A stretch of DNA of 8,809 bases from DASWVC01 sp036401335 (GTDB lineage: Bacteria; Verrucomicrobiota; Verrucomicrobiia; Chthoniobacterales; JAFAMB01). Each line of letters starts with the position of its first letter. The first letter of the stretch is position 1. The translations under genes and the position numbers were made by a program. Positions 5,781 through 8,809 of the stretch are shown here, one piece after another. The DNA lies in the NCBI GenBank assembly GCA_036401335.1, contig DASWVC010000223.1, forward strand, positions 1 through 8,809. The letters are read 5' to 3'. The notes under the pieces are model-generated. The model ran no database searches and was not told the origin of the DNA. It was given only the letters and a program-made list of their open reading frames with translations.

Positions 5781-5856
5781 GGGCCGGCGGGCCGGTCGCA
5801 CGCAATTGCCGTGCGATGAACGCGCGAAAAGGCCGCCTTGCCGGCTGCCGGCCCTT
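5781..5856 (+). promoter_or_regulatory. GC-rich, potentially structured leader of the phosphoesterase gene
   Basis: GGGCCGGC (5781-5788), tandemly repeated as GGGCCGGT, is complementary to GCCGGCCC (5847-5854) just before the ribosome binding site. Inside it lie a 7-bp dyad TCGCACG/CGTGCGA (5796-5802 and 5810-5816, 7-nt centre) and a small AAGG/CCTT hairpin near 5829-5839. Together they could form a multi-hairpin 5' leader next to GGAG, or the 21-bp dyad could be a protein operator in DNA. It does not match any riboswitch class I know. Confidence 0.4.
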
Positions 5857-5860
5857 GGAG
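5857..5860 (+). promoter_or_regulatory. Ribosome binding site deciding the phosphoesterase start
   Basis: GGAG lies 6 nt before ATG 5867. This favours ATG 5867 over the in-frame ATG codons at 5774 and 5816, and leaves a proper signal peptide at the N-terminus. Confidence 0.75.
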
Positions 5861-5866
5861 CCACTT

Positions 5867-8734
5867 ATGCCACTCGACGGAACTGAACGAAAATTCTGGC
5901 GCCCACCCCTGCTGGGCATGATGGCAGCGTTGTCGCTGACACCCATTTCAGTGACACTCGCTGAATCTGACGATGCCGCCCTGGCCAAATCGCAAGGGGT
6001 GTTTATCTCGACCGGTCAATACATCACCCCCACTGCGGCTGCCGGGTCCGTGCTGGAGTACCTTAATCCAGGCCTCAAGCCTTACCCCAGGTTCATCGCC
6101 AGCGGTGCCTTGAGTTCCGTCCTCGGCCCCGACGGCAAGACGCTGCTGGTCCTGGCCAGCGGCTACAACAGCCTTTCCGTTCCGGCGGGGGAAACTGCGG
6201 GCACCGATGAGTACGTGTTTGTTTTCGATGTCAGCACGGGAAAGCCGGTGAAAAAGCAAGTACTGCAGATTCCGAATTCCTACGTCGGCATCTGTTTCGC
6301 TCCTCATGGGCAGACCTTCTACGTCGGCGGCGGGCAGGATGACAACGTCCACGTGTTCACCTTGAACGGCAGCGGTCAATGGATGGAAAGCGGCAAGCCG
6401 ATTGCCCTGGGCCATAAAACCGCCCTTGCCCTTTTCCCCGGCGATGTGTTGCCGGAAACCGCAGGACTGGCCATCACACCCGACGGCTCGAAACTTTTCG
6501 TCGTGAACTACGAGAACGAATCCTTCTCGATCGTCGATCTGAAGGCGCACAAGGTGCTCACCGACTTCGACCTGCGGCCAGGTGTCATCAATAAGGCGGA
6601 TGCCGGCGTTCCTGGGGGCGAGTTCCCGTTCTGGGTGGTGTTGAGGGGCAATACGACGGCTTACGTGTCTTCGATCCGGGACCGCGAAGTCGACGTGATC
6701 GACCTGAGCGCGGCCCAACCCACCGTAGCGGCACGCATTAAAGTAAGCGGCAACCCGAATAAGATGATCCTGGACCGGGCCGAGAAGTTTCTCTACGTCA
6801 CCGAGGATAACAGCGACATCCTGGACGTGATCGACACGAGCACGAACGCTCAAGTCCAGAGCATCCGCGTCACCGCCCCAAATAATTACGTCTACGACAA
6901 AGAGATGCGCTACCCCGGTGCGTCGCCCAATGCGCTGGCGTTTTCGCCGGATGAATTGACCCTTTACGTGACCAACTACGGGACCAACGCGGTTTCTGTC
7001 GTCCGTGGTCTGCCGTATCACCCGCAGGTGGTCGGCTTGATTCCGACCGGGTTTGCGCCAAACGCGGTTTCGGTCAGTAAAAACGGCAAATACCTGTATG
7101 TGTCAAACGGACGCGATCGGACCGGGCCGAATCCCGGGTACACGTTTTACAATCGTGAACCCAACCAGTACGTGTACGACCTGGAAAAAAGCTCGCTCCT
7201 GACCATCCCGGTCCCGAGTGAGGCGGAGCTGGCCGCCTTGACGGATCAGGTTGCCCGGAACGATTTTTTCAAGGCCAGGCAGGACCCGGCGGAAGCGAGT
7301 CTGATGGCCGAGCTTCATCAGCGAATCAGACACGTCATTTACCTGGTCAAAGAGAACCGCACCTACGATCAGGTCCTGGGAGACCTGGATCGTGGCAACG
7401 GGGATCCGGCCCTGACGGATTTCGGGCAACCTATCACGCCGAATTACCACCGGATCTGCCAGCAGTTCGTTGACCTCGATAATTTCTACGACTCAGGGGA
7501 CGTGAGCGGCGACGGCCACATCTGGAGTTTTGCGGGGCGCCAGTCTGACATCTCCCAAAAGAACATTGCGATCAACTATGGCCACGGAGGCACTTCCTAC
7601 GATTCGGAAGGCACCAATCGCGACGTCATTGTTGGCCTGCCAACGGTCGCTCAACGGAAACAGTTTAACCCGATCACCCCGAACGATCCAAACCTGCTCC
7701 CGGGCACGGCCGACGAGTTTGCGGTGGACGGCCCCTTCGGCACGCCACCTCAGCAAGGCTACATTTGGGATGCCGTGCTGCGCGCCGGCCTGACCATCCG
7801 AAACTACGGGATGTACTGCGACGAGACCCGGTATGGGTCCACGCAAAACGCCATTCCCCTTGAACGCAATCCCGCCGCAAAACACCTGCGCGTGGCCTTC
7901 CCGGCCAAGGAATCGATCGTCCCCTACACCGACCCGTATTTTCGAAGCTTCGACAACGCTTTCCCGGATTATTGGCGGGAGAAGGAGTGGGAACGCGAGT
8001 TTGCGGAATTCGCTAAAAATGGCAACCTGCCGGCCTTATCGACCGTCCGCCACATGCACGATCACATGGGGTCTTTCAGCAGCGCGATTGACGGTGTAAA
8101 CACGCCGGAACTGCAGCAGGCGGACAACGATTACGCGGTCGCCCGGCTCATCGACACCGTCGCGCACAGCCCCTACAAGTACGACACGCTGATCTGCATT
8201 CTGGAAGACGATTCGCAGGATGGCGCAGACCACGTCGACTCCCACCGGTCGACTGCCTACATCGTCGGGCCGTACGTGAAGCATGGGGCCGTGATCTCCG
8301 AGCGCTACACGACGGTGAACATGGTCCGGACGATTGAGGACATTCTCGGCACGGATCACCTTAATATCCGCACCGCGAACCAAGGACCGATGTCGGCCGT
8401 CTTCGACCTCGCCCAGCGCGAGTGGAATTTCGTCGCGCAGCCCTCGACGTACCTGTACAACACTTCCCTTCCGATAAAACCGGGCGAGGGCATCTCCAAA
8501 GCCGGCATCCCAAAGCCAACGCACGGGAGCGCCTACTGGGCGAAGCGTACGGCCGGCATGGACTTCAGCAGGGAAGACGCCGTGGATTCGCAAAAGTTTA
8601 ACCGGATCATCTGGGCCGGGCTGCACGGCAACAAACCGTACCCAATCGAACGAAGCGGGCTCGATTTGCGCGCCAGCCGGTTCGAATTGCTCAAGCCTTT
8701 GGCGGCCAACCCCCGCCCGCTTGCCCAAGATTAA
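5867..8734 (+). CDS. Secreted YVTN/YncE beta-propeller plus phosphoesterase (alkaline-phosphatase fold) fusion protein
   Basis: A 955-aa protein expected outside the cytoplasm. Residues 1-33 look like a Sec signal peptide: RKFWRPP then the hydrophobic LLGMMAALSLTPISVTLA, cleavage likely near LA-ES. Residues about 80-420 form a seven-bladed propeller of the YVTN/YncE type, with recurring strand motifs such as DGSKLFVVNYENESFSIVDL, EKFLYVTEDNSDILDVID, ELTLYVTNYGTNAVSVV and KNGKYLYVSNGRD. Residues about 480-860 are the catalytic phosphoesterase domain (PF04185-like): HVIYLVKENRTYDQVLGDL (489-507), SGDGH (547-551), HMHDH (729-733) and EDDSQDGADHVDSHRSTAYI (780-799), the likely metal/phosphate-binding segments. 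The same fusion is annotated in other bacteria as bifunctional YncE/alkaline phosphatase family protein; its substrate is not established. ATG 5867 is chosen for GGAG 6 nt upstream and the signal peptide. It stands alone, 120 nt after the SDR remnant's last in-frame stop; no terminator is obvious after TAA 8732-8734. Confidence 0.92.
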   Translation: MPLDGTERKFWRPPLLGMMAALSLTPISVTLAESDDAALAKSQGVFISTGQYITPTAAAGSVLEYLNPGLKPYPRFIASGALSSVLGPDGKTLLVLASGYNSLSVPAGETAGTDEYVFVFDVSTGKPVKKQVLQIPNSYVGICFAPHGQTFYVGGGQDDNVHVFTLNGSGQWMESGKPIALGHKTALALFPGDVLPETAGLAITPDGSKLFVVNYENESFSIVDLKAHKVLTDFDLRPGVINKADAGVPGGEFPFWVVLRGNTTAYVSSIRDREVDVIDLSAAQPTVAARIKVSGNPNKMILDRAEKFLYVTEDNSDILDVIDTSTNAQVQSIRVTAPNNYVYDKEMRYPGASPNALAFSPDELTLYVTNYGTNAVSVVRGLPYHPQVVGLIPTGFAPNAVSVSKNGKYLYVSNGRDRTGPNPGYTFYNREPNQYVYDLEKSSLLTIPVPSEAELAALTDQVARNDFFKARQDPAEASLMAELHQRIRHVIYLVKENRTYDQVLGDLDRGNGDPALTDFGQPITPNYHRICQQFVDLDNFYDSGDVSGDGHIWSFAGRQSDISQKNIAINYGHGGTSYDSEGTNRDVIVGLPTVAQRKQFNPITPNDPNLLPGTADEFAVDGPFGTPPQQGYIWDAVLRAGLTIRNYGMYCDETRYGSTQNAIPLERNPAAKHLRVAFPAKESIVPYTDPYFRSFDNAFPDYWREKEWEREFAEFAKNGNLPALSTVRHMHDHMGSFSSAIDGVNTPELQQADNDYAVARLIDTVAHSPYKYDTLICILEDDSQDGADHVDSHRSTAYIVGPYVKHGAVISERYTTVNMVRTIEDILGTDHLNIRTANQGPMSAVFDLAQREWNFVAQPSTYLYNTSLPIKPGEGISKAGIPKPTHGSAYWAKRTAGMDFSREDAVDSQKFNRIIWAGLHGNKPYPIERSGLDLRASRFELLKPLAANPRPLAQD

Positions 8735-8809
8735 AGAGTCCGGGACTGAGCCTTTACCTCGGGTAGGGTCGTCGCCGGTCGCGCGCCGTTTCCGGGCGGG
8801 TCTTACCGG

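Noticed and set aside
5774..5866. A longer N-terminus of the phosphoesterase from ATG 5774 or 5816
   Set aside because: It would bury the signal peptide behind an Arg/Gly-rich stretch and lacks a ribosome binding site; ATG 5867 has GGAG at 6 nt.
5948..7021. A 357-codon open frame on the minus strand inside the phosphoesterase gene
   Set aside because: It is a GC-driven shadow frame opposite the propeller repeats with no recognisable domain; the plus-strand reading has clear homology.
8036..8728. A 230-codon minus-strand open frame opposite the phosphoesterase C-terminus
   Set aside because: It is complementary to a conserved catalytic domain and its translation resembles no protein family.
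8735..8809. A terminator after the phosphoesterase gene, suggested by AGTC-CGG-GACT at 8737-8747
   Set aside because: The stem is only 4 bp and lacks a following T run; the rest of the 75 bases shows nothing recognisable.
1..8809. CRISPR arrays, tRNA or rRNA genes, phage genes or a defence system
   Set aside because: No regularly spaced identical repeats, tRNA-like cloverleaf or rRNA-like tract, and no nuclease, helicase, toxin or integrase domain, was recognised on reading both strands.

Overview
The window is a GC-rich (about 60% by eye) bacterial chromosome segment. It holds six protein-coding genes, one broken gene fragment and several regulatory or repeat signals. No rRNA, tRNA, CRISPR array or transposase gene was seen. 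The gene set (an ArgA-type N-acetylglutamate synthase, a secreted YVTN-propeller/phosphoesterase fusion, a sodium:solute symporter) and the GTGGCATTC-type intergenic repeats would suit a soil-type Verrucomicrobiota or a related phylum. That placement is inference from general knowledge; no marker gene is present.

Left half, minus strand (1-3943), read right to left: ndk (3943-3506), a HAD-superfamily phosphatase/phosphomutase-like gene (3400-2729), argA (2693-1371), then the first 404 codons of an SSS-family sodium symporter (1212 to beyond the left edge). HAD and argA are only 35 nt apart and probably co-transcribed. ndk is 105 nt upstream of HAD and the symporter 158 nt downstream of argA, so each may have its own control. 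The argA-symporter gap carries three copies of a 13-nt repeat, two direct and one inverted.

Middle (3944-5773), plus strand: a 213-bp divergent intergenic region leads to a TetR-family repressor (GTG start at 4157), then a DUF4188 (af470-like monooxygenase family) gene (4950-5465), then a decayed 5' fragment of a short-chain dehydrogenase (about 5508-5680). A perfect 13-bp dyad TGACTCAAAGTCA lies just upstream of the repressor. Two imperfect copies, 18 bp apart, lie just upstream of the DUF4188 gene. The simplest reading is an autoregulated TetR circuit controlling a small oxidative enzyme, with the former dehydrogenase partner now lost.

Right half (5867-8734), plus strand: one large secreted protein of 955 aa with a Sec signal peptide, a seven-bladed YVTN/YncE-type beta-propeller and a C-terminal phosphoesterase (alkaline-phosphatase fold) domain. 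It is preceded by a very GC-rich, dyad-rich leader ending in a good GGAG ribosome binding site. The last 75 bases hold nothing recognisable.
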